The notes under the pieces: model-generated | Told to the model about the DNA's origin: nothing | Database searches by the model: none | Seen by the model: only the letters and a program-made list of their open reading frames with translations | Position numbers and translations under genes: made by a program | Origin: Cercis canadensis | Lineage: Eukaryota; Streptophyta; Magnoliopsida; Fabales; Fabaceae | Direction: 5' to 3' | Length of the DNA stretch: 64,000 bases | Assembly: GCA_003255065.1 (NCBI GenBank) | Contig: QAOA01003657.1 | Coordinates: 62,001 to 126,000, forward strand | Shown: positions 45,075 to 56,080 of the stretch, piece by piece | Position numbering within the stretch: the first letter of the stretch is position 1 | Layout of the letters: each line of letters begins with the position of its first letter

Positions 45075-45255
45075 CACTGATTTTAGGTGGGGATGGCCAA
45101 AGAAGGTGGAGATGGCCTTTACAGATAGGAGAGGAGCACTTTGTCTCACAGAAAGTAGGAATTTTAATGGAGTAGTTGAGATTGGTTTAGTCTCGAAGAA
45201 AAATGCAATGAAGGCCTTAACTTCTTTCTTTGTTAAAGGTCTTGAATCCCTTTGA
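45075..45255 (+). pseudogene. BAHD acyltransferase pseudogene, piece 3 (C-terminus with stop)
   Basis: The frame continues from piece 2 as STDFRWGWPKKVEMA. This is the BAHD DFGWG motif, with glycine changed to arginine. It continues through DRRGALCLTESR, GVVEIGLVSKKNAM and SFFVKGLESL, then TGA at 45253-45255. Both the length after the DFGWG motif and the ending match BAHD malonyltransferases. The motif supports the fold of the catalytic tunnel, so the substitution alone would probably harm the enzyme. The three pieces add up to about 208 codons, close to the last 45% of a usual BAHD protein. Confidence 0.9.
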
Positions 45256-45365
45256 AATTGAAAAATGTAGCAAGTACATTTAGGAGCACAAGTTCTTTGT
45301 CTTTTTTTATTCATATGAGGATAGCTGCGAATAATGCCATTATTGTTGTTTTCTGTGGTTATTAC
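45256..45365 (+). other. Probable 3' flank of the acyltransferase
   Basis: AT-rich, no frame. It ends where the Copia E fragment becomes recognisable; the exact junction is not visible. Confidence 0.5.
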
Positions 45366-46049
45366 CTTAGAGAAAGATTGCTAGTACAAAGGGAAGACCA
45401 GTGTAAAATCTGTAAGAAATTTGGAGATTTTAACAAAATTATCACGCTAGCTTTGTAGAGACCAAAGAAGAGGAGATACGGCTTGGTTCTTCTATGCACG
45501 TGAAGCAGCTACTACAAGAGAAAATAATGTGTGGTTGATTGACAATGGTTGTACTAACCACATGACTAAAAATCGTCCATCTTTCACTCATCTAGATCCT
45601 GCAATAAAAGTGGCAATAAGGATGGGTAATGGATTATTGGTTGAATCCAAAGGCAAAGTTATTATAGCAATCCAAACAAACAAAGGGAAGAGACTTATCA
45701 AAGATATTCTCTATGTTCAAAGTTTGGATGAAAATTTGCTAAGTGTACCTCAAATAGTAGCAAATGGCTATTCTAAATTATTTGAAGACCATGCATGTGA
45801 AATTCATGATCCTTAGAAGAAGCTCATTGCAACAGTGAAGATGGAGCACAAAACATTTTCTCTTCAATTGAATTATGCTACAAATTCAATGAAGACACAG
45901 GCTGCCACATATAAAAATCTATGGTACAAGAAATTCAGACACTGCAACAATCAAAGCTTAAAGTTGTTGTACCAAAAAAACATGGTAAAAGATTTGTCAA
46001 TTATTGGTCACTATAAAGGAGTGTGTGAAGATTGTTAACTTGGAAAGAT
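45366..46049 (+). pseudogene. Copia E gag end, protease and preintegrase piece
   Basis: The zinc knuckle CKICKKFGDFNK has lost its histidine and last cysteine. A TAG stop follows. The protease block reads WLIDNGCTNHMTKNRPSF near 45530, with DNG in place of the usual DSG, and DILYVQSLDENLLSVPQI downstream. The GAG-preintegrase region ends GVCEDC-stop-LGKMH at 46050, where SIRE D is inserted. No 5' LTR or gag N-terminus precedes it, so this copia is 5'-truncated. It lies just beyond the acyltransferase and in the same orientation. Confidence 0.87.
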
Positions 46050-46054
46050 GCACA

Positions 46055-47364
46055 TGTTAGTCAAGACAACCAACACCCAAGAGAGAGAGAGGGGGAGGGG
46101 GAGGAATTGGGTGTTTTAAAATCTTTTGAAAATACACAAGAAATACAAAAATAATATTTAGATCTAGAAGTACGAAAGAAATATAACAGCACGAAGAAAT
46201 TCTATATCTAAGCAAGTATAAGAAAGAGTACATAAATTAAAGAGAGTAGGGATAGAGAGATCAAACACAGCGATTTATAGTGGTTTGGCTAAACCCAGCC
46301 TACGTCCTCTCCTCAAGATCCCGCTTGAGTATTTCCACTATCACAACAAGTTTCCTGGGCACTTGCAAAACCTTTACAACCTTCAAGTGTTCTTACACTT
46401 GAACAAGGGATACCACCCTTCACCTACACACTCAAGGATTCCTTAGCCTCTGTGTGTAATTCCTCTCAACACAAGGGATACCATCCTTTCTTGAATCTAC
46501 AAATACAAATCTAGGGATATCTCTCCCTATACAAGAGTTCTAGAATGTAACTATAGATTGCAATTCGGATCTCTCTTCTTTTAGAGTGACTTACAAAGAT
46601 GAAGCACACAGAATAACTTTCTCTCTAAAGGAATGAAGAACAAGGAAGCTAGAATTATCATGGAGGCTCTTGGCTTCTCTTTGCTTGTCTTAGAACGTCT
46701 TTAGGTATTCTATTTATAGCCCAAACAAGTTCTAGCCATTGGAGAGAATTAATTGCTTAGAAACTAGTTGTTATTAAGTTTATAGCCGCCTAACATAAAG
46801 TAGTTGACTCCTTTGTAGAAGGTAGTCGACTCTTTCGACTCTTATGGGTCCTTAGCGTCTGAAACTCTTTTAAGTTTGAAGTAGTCATCTATTTGCTCTC
46901 TATCTCGAAGTAGTTGTCTATTTCTTCAAAGTAGTAGACTCTTTGGTCTCTACCACAAAGTAGCCGACTACTTTCTTCAAAGTAGTTGACTATTTGCTCT
47001 CTGTCTCAAAGTAGTTGACTCTTTCACTTGAAGCAGTCAGCTCCTTTGCTTCTTTCCAAAGAGAACTTCATTCTTTGTCAACAATGGCTTCATGGTTGTT
47101 CATTCCCTTGGTTCCTTGATATTCAATGAAGTTCTTCAAGCTTGAGCATCATCATTTAAACTTATGTTTTCTTGCTTCAATTGCTCATTCCTCTTCTTCA
47201 TACTTTTCTACAATTAAAGATGTAAAACTTGTAGTATATATGGTAAGTCCAAATCAATGTATCATATTTTCATGCATTATCATTTGGCATCATCACAACT
47301 TATTTCATATTAATTATCATTTGGCGTCATCAAAACTATATAACACTTAAGCTTAAGGCTAACA
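46055..47364 (-). repeat. SIRE D 3' LTR
   Basis: 1310 bp, TGTTAG...CTAACA. Contains a GA-rich run (46081-46105) and the GTAGTCGACTC-type minisatellite. Confidence 0.9.
46797..47050. repeat. Degenerate GTAGTYGACT minisatellite in SIRE D LTR
   Basis: About ten spaced copies of AAGTAGTTGACTCTTT and AAGTAGTCGACTMTTT variants, alternating with TTGGTCTCT or TTTGCTCTC spacers. The other LTR has the equivalent array at 57722-57740 and 59212-59460. Confidence 0.82.
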
Positions 47365-49004
47365 ATCTCCCCTTTCTTTTATGATGACAAATCACCAAAA
47401 AAAAAAAATGATGAACACTTAACCGTATGGACCAATAAGCAAAATAACATATTTTTCTTTCCATTTTTCTCCCCTATTTGACATTATCAAAAAGCTCACG
47501 CAATGAAAGTACATAATGTCAATAAAACATGTAGCAAATCACAATCATCAAAACTAAATATAGAGGATATGTTAAGCACAAGAAAAATGAATCAAGCATT
47601 AACAAGAGATATCATGAAAAAGATATAGTGCTTGTCATTTTTCTCTATCTCTCCCCTTATATAAAGCATGACTCAACATAGGTCTTTTCAGCAAGCTCAT
47701 ATCAAATCATCAGAGTAAACCCATAAACATGATCTAACCAAAAACAAAACATCATACCAGATCAGAGCAGAAATAAGTACCATAGCTAGATCCATATATT
47801 TCTCCTTTTTTTTTTTTTTAATTAGAGTAAGAGCCATTAGGTGATTGATAACATTTTATAGTAAGGCTCCCCCTCAACCAATGAATTCAAGGCAAGAAAT
47901 GATTACTAATCATGAAAAAAAGGAGTTTAAAAGCATGAACAAATAGACACAATTCCTTTGGCAATCATACAATATAACACATAAAAGATTAGCAAGCTTT
48001 TGTACATATGCCAGCAAGAACAAAACAAGTTATATCAAGGCATATGTGAATCTATTTGCTTTTAATAAGTAAGCACATAGGTCCAATACCAAGTATAGAT
48101 CACAAGCTTATAGTGCATGATTGTAAGCATCAAAATACGATTATAGCATACAAAAGAACAAAGGTGCAAAAAGAAAATTTAGAAGTTCAAGGATAGAAAC
48201 AACCGTAGTAAAGTCACGATTTAGCCTTTGGTGTTGATCCTCATCTAACGTCTCAAGCTTTCCTTCTTGATAGTGGTCCTTTTGGAAGTTTCTTTTGAGT
48301 ATCTGCATCTTCAAGCATTTCCAAGAATTTTCATCCATGACTTAATCTACTAAGGATTGAAGGCACGAAGATCTCCTCTACTTTTGTATAGGTCCAAATT
48401 TGAGCCAAAGATCTATCAAAATAAATACTAAAAGTGTGTCTCCAAGCATCAAGTTAGTTACCAAGAGTCCTTGAGAATAAAATTTAAAGCTCATGGTATC
48501 ATTGAGAAGAAACTTAATACAATGAAGACCCAAAGGATCAACAATACTAGCTCTCCTTGAGCATGATATCCATAAAACATTGCAAGGCAATAGATAAAAG
48601 CCCAGAATATATCCAGCTACATCATATAACCAATATACACATTTTCTCCCCTTTTACAACAACCAAACAAAATGGTAGAATCATAACATAATATCATCAG
48701 AAAATCCCAAAATAACAGGAGAACACAAATAATTAGTGACAACCAAAGAATCCAAAATATGGTGAGCATAATCACATTGAAAGAAAAATCCGTAAATATA
48801 AGAGTTTAGAACAGAACAAAATGCCATAATGAAATATCCAAAAATATAAAAAGAATATTTAGTAGATAGGCAAAAGAAGTAAGATAAGGATCAAGGCATT
48901 AAGCATGGAATTTTCAAGCAAATGCCACAAATTAAAGTACAAAATTAAAGGAGATGATTTTGATACTAGTTACCATATAAAAAAGGTTTTCATGAAATAG
49001 TTGC

Positions 49005-49380
49005 TTCATATAGGCCATTGCCTCATCATGGTTGATCTCCATTGATTTTATCCATCACTATTTCAAGTTCATCCATGCTCCTTTTATTCTACTGCTTATT
49101 TTGTTCTTCTTGTTTTTGTTGGCTTTCTCCTTCACATGCTTGGCTGGCGAAGAGATTCCGCAAACTTGGCAATTTTATTGCTAATTGTTCCATACTAATT
49201 CTGTATTTCCTCCTTCATGTCATTTATGGCATCAAGAATGGAATCAAGAGTCTCAGATACCTCAAATTTTATTTTCTTGCGAAATCTGGAAGAGTCATCT
49301 TCTTCCTTCCTTCCTTAACCATCAACTATACTCTCTTAATCTTGTTCTTGTATTGATTCATTTTCACCCATTGTCCTTTC
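49005..49380 (-). pseudogene. Decayed frame with charged, helix-rich segment, unknown
   Basis: On the minus strand, EEDDSSRFRKKIKF runs into SETLDSILDAINDMKEEIQ near 49205-49305, then after a TAG KIAKFAESLRQPSM. An upstream stretch, MGENESIQEQD, lies near 49360. The pattern of hydrophobic and charged residues suggests a coiled coil. I do not recognise the family. Its position between gag and the 3' LTR is where SIRE elements may carry an extra env-like frame. A captured host fragment is equally possible. Confidence 0.4.
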
Positions 49381-49699
49381 TCTTTCTTATATCCCAGCCT
49401 CTTACATTGCTTTTCATCATTCAAGAGTCATTGTAAGTTCTGTTGAGAGAAGAATAATAATTTCTTCTTGGTGGATGATAGTTGCTTCCTTTTGCAACTG
49501 TCTTTCTTCCCATTAAAGCCTTAAACAACTTGAACTTACTGGGTAATCGCCTGAGATAAGGATGAATCAAGGTTTGGGCAGTGAGTGCTGAAATCTCCCA
49601 GGATTATACACATTTGCCACTACTGGTTTGGAGACATTTGAAACTCCTCCACAAGCTTAGGCTACATATTGGTGTTTTAAGTGCAAGGGAGATGACCAC

Positions 49700-49930
49700 T
49701 TCGGGTAGAGAGTCAACTCCTTGGTCTCCGGTTTGGACATTCAACCTTCTAGTACCATGTAGTTGACTCAATCTGAATAAAGAGTCGACATGTTGCTCTC
49801 AGACTATAGATAGTCGACTACTTCAATGTCTGGTAGTTGACTATTGGCACTCAAGTTTCTCCTTGATTTGATACAGCAGCAGGGAGTCGACTCCTTCGAA
49901 TGGGTAGTTGACTCCTTCATATCTGGTTGT
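49700..49930. repeat. Second cluster of GTAGTCGACT-like motifs
   Basis: GTAGTTGACTC, AGAGTCGACATG, TAGTCGACTACTT, GGAGTCGACTCC and GTAGTTGACTCC occur within 230 bp in the internal region, echoing the LTR minisatellite. Confidence 0.75.
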
Positions 49931-50575
49931 ATTCTTTGCAATTTTTCATCTCTATTTTTTCTCTGAGGTAGTAGACACATATCAACATGAATTTTTACAC
50001 ACCTATCCATCCATCAAATGAGTGAAGTACCTGCAAAACAAATATTACTATACTTTTTGGTACCCAACTCACTTCAAGTCAACGGTGTTAGTTTAAAATA
50101 AATTTTTATGCTTCAAAAGTAATAATATCACATTGCCTTATGAAAATGATTCGGCAAAAAGGAATTAAGCATTTCCAATCCTTATGAAATAAAGCATATA
50201 TAAATAAGCGCAAGGATTAACAAGAGAAAATTGTGCATAAATGAAAATATAGCACGTATGGTGAATTGATGCTATGCTCATGTACCAAAGCCACAATTGC
50301 AACTATCATTTTTATATCCTTTATGAACAAAAATAGAAAATTGTCATTCAAAATAGTATGGGCTATGATCAAAGTCATATGAATGCTAATACATTAAAAT
50401 TCATAATACGTGTATAGTCTTGATCATACTAGTTGCAATTATTAGGCTCTAAGGCAATTAGATGGGTACCTTTAATCCAGTGAGTGTCCAATGTTTGGAG
50501 CACTAGTGATTATGAAGGTAGATACCTTAGCCCTTGAAATGAAGGGATTCCTCTTCCTTACCCATTGCTTCTTCT

Positions 50576-50964
50576 TTATAGCTTCAACTTGGAAAGTTCA
50601 TGACCATTAAGAGTTGGAGAAATTCTCATTAAAAGATCCTTGCTAGGTTGACCAAATTGTCCATCTCCTTGAGCAATTTTCTGCACATATGAAGCACTAA
50701 AGGGACATTTTGGTACCCATTTCATCTTGGATCCTTTAATGTTAGTCAAAATGCTTTTACAGCCTTTGGAAACCCATTCTTGCTTTCTTTTAACATGAGG
50801 CATTTTTCTAAAATGACAGAAGTAGGAAATATGTCCTTCATGACCACAATAACTGCACATGATAGAAATACATGATTTTTAGAGAACACATTTTGAAAAC
50901 TTTGGCCTCCTCTTATGAAAGCATTTAGATTGAACTTTGCCAAAGGTTTCTCTAGACTTTCCAA
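50576..50964 (-). pseudogene. SIRE D gag zinc-knuckle region (copy in unit 1)
   Basis: CSYCGHEGHISYFC fits C-x2-C-x4-H-x4-C. It is followed by KQEWVSKGCKSILTNIKGSK and KWVPKCP, the W-x-x-K...TN..G....WVPK pattern of SIRE-type gag. This is the copy continuous with the downstream part of SIRE D. A second near-complete copy lies at 51730-52250 and a partial one at 51495-51678. Confidence 0.82.
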
Positions 50965-51729
50965 GTGAGAAATTGATGCAAACCTCTAGAGTTTGTTCCA
51001 AATGGTAGAGATTCAATTGCCTGAGAATAGTCCAATAAAAGTTCATAAACAAAAAAAAAATAAAAACAAAAAGAATGATATAGACGCCCACTCAAACGGG
51101 GATAGGGGTGAATGATAAGTTTTGGATCGAACGCCACAAGAACTAGCGTTCTTGATAAGTTCTAAAAGTTCATCAAAGAACCAAGGAAGGAGAAACTCTC
51201 AACTTCAATTTCTGAAATTATCCAAATCTAACTAGCACAAGGGGCATGGTCTCTTTTTAAAGCAAAACCTAATTAGACTTAATTAGGTAAATGGGCCTAA
51301 TCCAACTAAAAATATCCAAAACCCTATTACAAACCCAATACTAAAAAAGGTAAATGACATATGTTTAGTTACACTAAAATGGGCCCAAATTAACAAAGAA
51401 ACGGAGCCCAATTTAGAAAGGAACAAAAAAATGCGGATGCTGAATAAGGCCCAGGCTCTGGGATGATTGCTCTGAAGTGTTGGGGTGCCCATGTTCTACC
51501 TTTGAAATGAAGGGATTCCTCTTCCTTACCCATTGCTTCTTCTTTATAGCTTCAAGCTTGGAAAGTTCATGACCATTAAGAGTTGGAGAAATTCTCATTA
51601 AAATATCTGTGCTAGCTTCAACAAATTGTCCATCTCCTTGAGCAATTTTCTGCACATATGAAGCACTAGAGGGACATATGTTTAGTTACACTAAAATGGG
51701 CCCAAATTAACAAAGAAACGGAGCCCAAT

Positions 51730-52250
51730 TTAGAAAGGAACAAGAAAATGCGGATGCTGAAAAAGGCCCAGGCTCTGGGATGATTGCTCTGAAGTGTTGG
51801 GGCGCCCATGTTCTACCTTTGAAATGAAGGGATTTCTCTTCCTTACCCATTGCTTCTTCTTTATAGCTTCAAGCTTGGAAAGTTCATGACCATTAAGAGT
51901 TGGAGAAATTCTCATTAAAAGATCTGTGCTAGCTTCAACAAATTGTCCATTTCCTTGAGCAATTTTCTGCACATGTGAAGCACTAGAGGGACATTTTGGT
52001 ACCCATTTCATCTTGGGTTCTTTAATGTTAGTCAAAATGCTTTTACAGCCTTTGGAAACCCATTCTTGCTTTCTTTTAACATGAGACATTTTTCTAAAAT
52101 GATAGAAGTAGGAAATATGTCCTTCATGACCACAATAACTACACATGATGGAAAAAAATGATTTTTGGAGAACACATTTTGAAAACTTTGGCCTCTTCTT
52201 ATGAAAACATTTGGATTGAACTTTGCCAAAGGTTTCTCTAGACTTTCCAA
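51730..52250 (-). pseudogene. SIRE D gag zinc-knuckle region (copy in unit 3)
   Basis: Near-identical to 50576-50964, with CSYCGHEGHISYFY, so the last zinc-binding cysteine has become tyrosine here. It abuts gypsy G through the GAAAT duplication. The open frame continues leftwards into the LTR fragment of unit 2, a chance fusion. Confidence 0.8.
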
Positions 52251-52259
52251 GTGAGAAAT

Positions 52260-52997
52260 GGATGCGAATCTCTAGAGTTTATGCTGAATAGTAGAGATTC
52301 AATTGCTCGAGAATAGTCCAATGAAAGTTCATAAACAAAAAAATCAAAACAAAAAGAATGATATAGACGCCACACTCAAAAGGGGATAGGGGTGAATGAT
52401 AAGTTTTGGATCAAAGACCACAAGAACTAGGGTTCTTGATAAGTTCTAATAGTTCATCAAAGAACCAAGGAAAGAGAAACCTCTCAACTTCAATTTCTGA
52501 AATTATCCAAATCTGACCAGCAGAAGGGGCATGGTCTCCTTTTAAAGCAAAACCTAATTAGACCTAATTGGGTAAATGGGCCTAACCTAACTAAAATTAT
52601 CCGAAATCCTAATATAAACCTAATACTAAAAAAGGTAAATGACATATGTTTAGTTACACTAAAATAGGCCCAAATTAACAAAGAAACGAAGACCAACTTA
52701 GAAAGGAATAAGAAAATGCATATGCTGAAAAAGGCCCAGGTGCTGGGACTCTTGCTTTGAAGTGTTGGGTGCCTATATTCTGCCTAAGGGTGCTGGGGCA
52801 CTTCCTTGATGTTCTCTTCTGCAATTTCACCTCCCAAAGCTTGAATCAAGCACACAAACCCCAAATCCTCATGCTTTGCTCCTTGGCTTGTAACTTGAGT
52901 CCTAATCCTCTCAATTAATCCACTCAAGGTGGCTTGTATCTTCTTTGCTCGCCATGGTTCATTTGGATCCTTGTGAGTGCTTTCTAGATTCTCATTG
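52260..52997 (-). repeat. Gypsy G 3' LTR
   Basis: 738 bp, homologous to 55357-56075. The integrase frame from 53176 continues into it to 52784. Confidence 0.87.
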
Positions 52998-54330
52998 TTC
53001 CCTCTTTCTTCGAAAATATTCGTCCTTGAATCTTCACCTACATCCATGGGAGAACGATTAGTTACATTATAATTGGCATTTAAATCATACTCACTAGGTA
53101 GCTCCAACTTATGACCATTGTTATTGATCCTTGCCACCTCCCACACCCAAGCTCCCAATTCAAAGACCACTCTCATAAACTTCTTGGTAAGAGGGTAGTG
53201 TTGCCAAGTCTCTCATGCTTTCACCAAGGCATACACCTCCTTGTCATATATGTGGTCATGCAGGGCAGCTCCACTTAACTCCTTAATGAAGCATGCTAGA
53301 GGTCGTCCTTCTTGCTTCAATACAACTCCAATGAAGCGAATTTGATATTGGTAAGCATCTCTAATGTCCTACAAAAAAGGTATAACAACACTAGGGAAAG
53401 AAAAGTCAAGTTTGTTAGTGCTAAGAGAAATAAGCTCACTTTCTTTTGCATAGACTCTCAATTGTTGTTCCTCTTTTCTCTTAAGGCTTTCTTTTTCTTC
53501 GCCTCTCCCATTCTTTTTCTCTTCACTTGGGCTCTTGGCCTTTTTTGCACTCCCTTTCTCTTCACTAGGGCTCTCGACCTCTTTTGCACTCACTTCCTTC
53601 AAGCTCTCAACCATTTTGTCTTTTGGGCTCTCATCCTGATTTCTTGTTTCACTCCTATTTTGAAGTCGCTCTTGATCATCAAGCATTTGCTTAGGAGTCA
53701 AAGATACAAGAGTAATGGCTTGTTTGTTCAAAGTGAAAGAGAATCTATTTGTGGACTCGTCATGGGTCACACGCCTATCAAATTTCCCTAAGCTACCTAA
53801 AAGGATATGTCCCGCATGCATAGGAACTACATCACAGAAGACTTCATCCTTATATATCCCAATAGCAAATGATTCAAACACTTGTTTAGTCATCCTAATC
53901 TCTTCACATTCATCTAATCATTGAAATTTATCAGGTCTAGGATGCTTTAAAGTAGGTAAATGCAGCTTTTCAACTAAGGTAGTGCTACTAACATTGATAG
54001 AACTACCAACATTAATGATCATACTACACACCTTTCCGTTGACTTAGCACCTAGTGTGGAAGTCTTGACAAAATGGGACCTTCATTTTTATGCCGCTTAG
54101 GTCACAATCCACATGAGTATGTCTTGTCATCCTTCCTCCTCCATCATGTCTAACATACTAGTCTTGGCCTCCGGAGTTGCTTTGCTCACTATATTCCTCA
54201 TCCTTCACAACAATTCTCACATTTCTCCTCCTTACTTCAATTACTAGGCGGCTGCCTTTGTAAATTCTCCTCACATCTACTCATTATGTTGTGCATGTCA
54301 TCAAACCTCAAATTGATGCACTCAAAGTGC
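52784..54330 (-). pseudogene. Gypsy G gag-pol remnants
   Basis: Reading right to left, gag-like FECINLRFDDMHNIMSRCEEN is near 54280. Protease shows IINVGSSINV near 54000, with N where the catalytic D belongs, then DVVPMHAGHILLG and FDRRVTHDESTNRFSF near 53800. A lysine/glutamate-rich linker follows (KEVESPSEEKGSAKKAKSPS). RNase H remnants, GRPLACFIKELSGAALHDH, are near 53290. The integrase C-terminus is from 53176: GHKLELPSEYDLNANYNV, SPMDVGEDSRTNIFEE. Between protease and RNase H the whole RT is missing, and between RNase H and the integrase end the integrase core is missing. Confidence 0.83.
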
Positions 54331-55356
54331 TGCTGCTTACCACGGAGTATAAGAGTTTTGTTTCCCGCCTCACTTTCTCTATCCATAATGTTCAAATCCT
54401 AAAAAAGTTGTTAGAAAAATAACCTCACCACTCCCTCACGTGTTTGCTCTCCAACCATGTCACTCACACTCGTGTTTGACTCACTAGTGGCTTTTACCCT
54501 CTAACGATCTCACACCCTTGTCTTTTTCCCTTCTTAATATCTTTCCTTTAGTTCTTATGGAACTAACTAAACAAGCCAAGAGCATAACCTTTTATGACAA
54601 ACCTCACAGCAAAACATCACCACAAGAAAGAATAGTGTGGCACAAACACAAGGAATTCAAAAATAGACAATATGAATTCAAGCACAAACAAACAATAGCA
54701 AGAAAATCAAAATCAAGTACAAGAATAAAGGAACTCAATACCGAATTAGGATTCACAAACAAGAAGAAATTCAACTTACAAAGCACTTGGGAATTAAGGA
54801 ATAGGCAACAGAATTTTCACATATTCAAGTTAATCTAACACATTCTAACACAATTTGAGCAAATTGAAGCTATCTCAACTCAAGACTATGTTAAGAAGCA
54901 TGAAACAACTTAAAGAACACTTAATTTCACTCTTTTTGCACTAATCCAATTCTTTTTTTATACGAAGTTCCTAGGAATTTTCTCAAGAACACTTTGAATG
55001 TTCATACATTTGCCCATAATTTTTTTATACTATGATTTTAATCATGCTCCATACAAGTTCAATTGATGATCAAGAGAGTTTAACAGCCCAGAGATTGCAT
55101 TATGCATGGAAAAACCACAAAAATTAGAAATGAAAAACACCAAAACACTACCTTATGGGCAGTTATAGGACACAAATGGAATTAATGAAAAAGATGCCCA
55201 TTTTTTTTATCCAATCAAAATAAAGAACAAGAAAAAATCTTGAAGAACAATAAAGAGCAACAACTAGAATAGCAATGAAATATGGAAAACAAAAAATTTA
55301 AGAAATCAAAAACAAAAATCGAACCTCGATTAAAATCCATGAGCTCTAATACCAAA
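54331..55356 (-). other. Gypsy G leader and primer site
   Basis: No supported gene over about 1 kb. The primer site is at 55341-55356 next to the LTR. A + strand lysine-rich frame at 54518-54838 is compositional. Confidence 0.7.
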
Positions 55357-56075
55357 TGATACAAACCTCTAGGGTTTCTCCCGAATGGTAGAGATTCAAT
55401 TGTGTGAGAATTGTCTAATCAAAGTTCATAAATGAAAAAATGAAAACAAAAAGAATGATATAGATGCCACACTCAAGAGGGGATAGGGGCTGAGTGATAA
55501 GTCTTGGATCAAATGCCACAAGAACTAGGGTTCTTTATAAGTTCTAATAGATCATCAAAGAACCAAGGAAGGAGAAACCTCTCAGCTTCAATTTTTAAAA
55601 TTATCCAAATATGACTAGCATAAGGGGCATGGTTTCCCTTTAAAGCAAAAACCTAATTAGACCTAATTAAGTAACTGAGTTTAACCCGACTAAAAATATC
55701 CAAAACCCTAATAAAATCCCAATACTAAAAAAGGTAAATGACATATGTTTAGTTATACTAAAATGACCCCAAATTAACAAAGAAACAAAGCCCAACTCGG
55801 AAAGGAACAAGAAAAAGCATATGCTGAAAAAGGCCCAGGCGCTGGGGCGCCTATGTTTTGCCCAAGGGCAGTGGGGCGCTTCCTTGCTGCTCTCTTATGC
55901 AATTTCACCTACCGAAGCCTGAATCAAGCACACGAACCCCAAATCCTCATGCTTTGCTCCTTGGCTTGTAACTTGAGTCCTAATCCTCTCAATTAATCCA
56001 CTCAAGGTGTCTTTCATCTTCTTTGCTCACCTTGGCTCATTCGGATCCTTATGAGTGCTTTCTAGATTCTCATCA
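55357..56075 (-). repeat. Gypsy G 5' LTR
   Basis: 719 bp, left end TGATACAAACCTC, right end TTCTCATCA, followed by GAAAT and the continuation of SIRE D gag. Confidence 0.88.
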
Positions 56076-56080
56076 GAAAT

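Larger units (their letters stand above)
47365..50528 (-). other. SIRE D 3' internal region
   Basis: Just over 3.1 kb with no protease, integrase, RT or RNase H. It contains a purine tract next to the LTR, a decayed frame with a coiled-coil look (49005-49380) and further GTCGAC-type repeats (49700-49930). Otherwise I see nothing to name. Confidence 0.65.
50534..52259 (-). repeat. Tandem gag/LTR amplification, three unequal units
   Basis: Unit 1 is SIRE gag 50534-50973 plus gypsy G LTR 50974-51494. Unit 2 is gag 51495-51673 plus LTR 51676-51813, internally deleted. Unit 3 is gag 51814-52259, continuing into the full LTR at 52260. The LTR-to-gag joints at about 51494 and 51813 are the same (GCCCATGTTC|TACCTTTG), so one joint was copied. 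GAAAT precedes the LTR in units 1 and 3. Confidence 0.85.
52260..56075 (-). mobile_element. Gypsy G, internally deleted Ty3/gypsy element, 3.8 kb
   Basis: 3' LTR 52260-52997 and 5' LTR 55357-56075 on the minus strand, with GAAAT at 52255-52259 and 56076-56080. Both LTR ends in the left copy are altered (GG for TG, TG for CA). The primer site at 55341-55356 reads TTTGGTATTAGAGCTC in complement. Coding remnants are gag, protease, RNase H and the integrase end; RT and the integrase core are deleted. It lies inside SIRE D gag. Confidence 0.88.

Noticed and set aside
53312..53791. A + strand 159-codon frame
   Set aside because: It is antisense to the gypsy G protease-side and linker sequence, which has clear family motifs on the minus strand.
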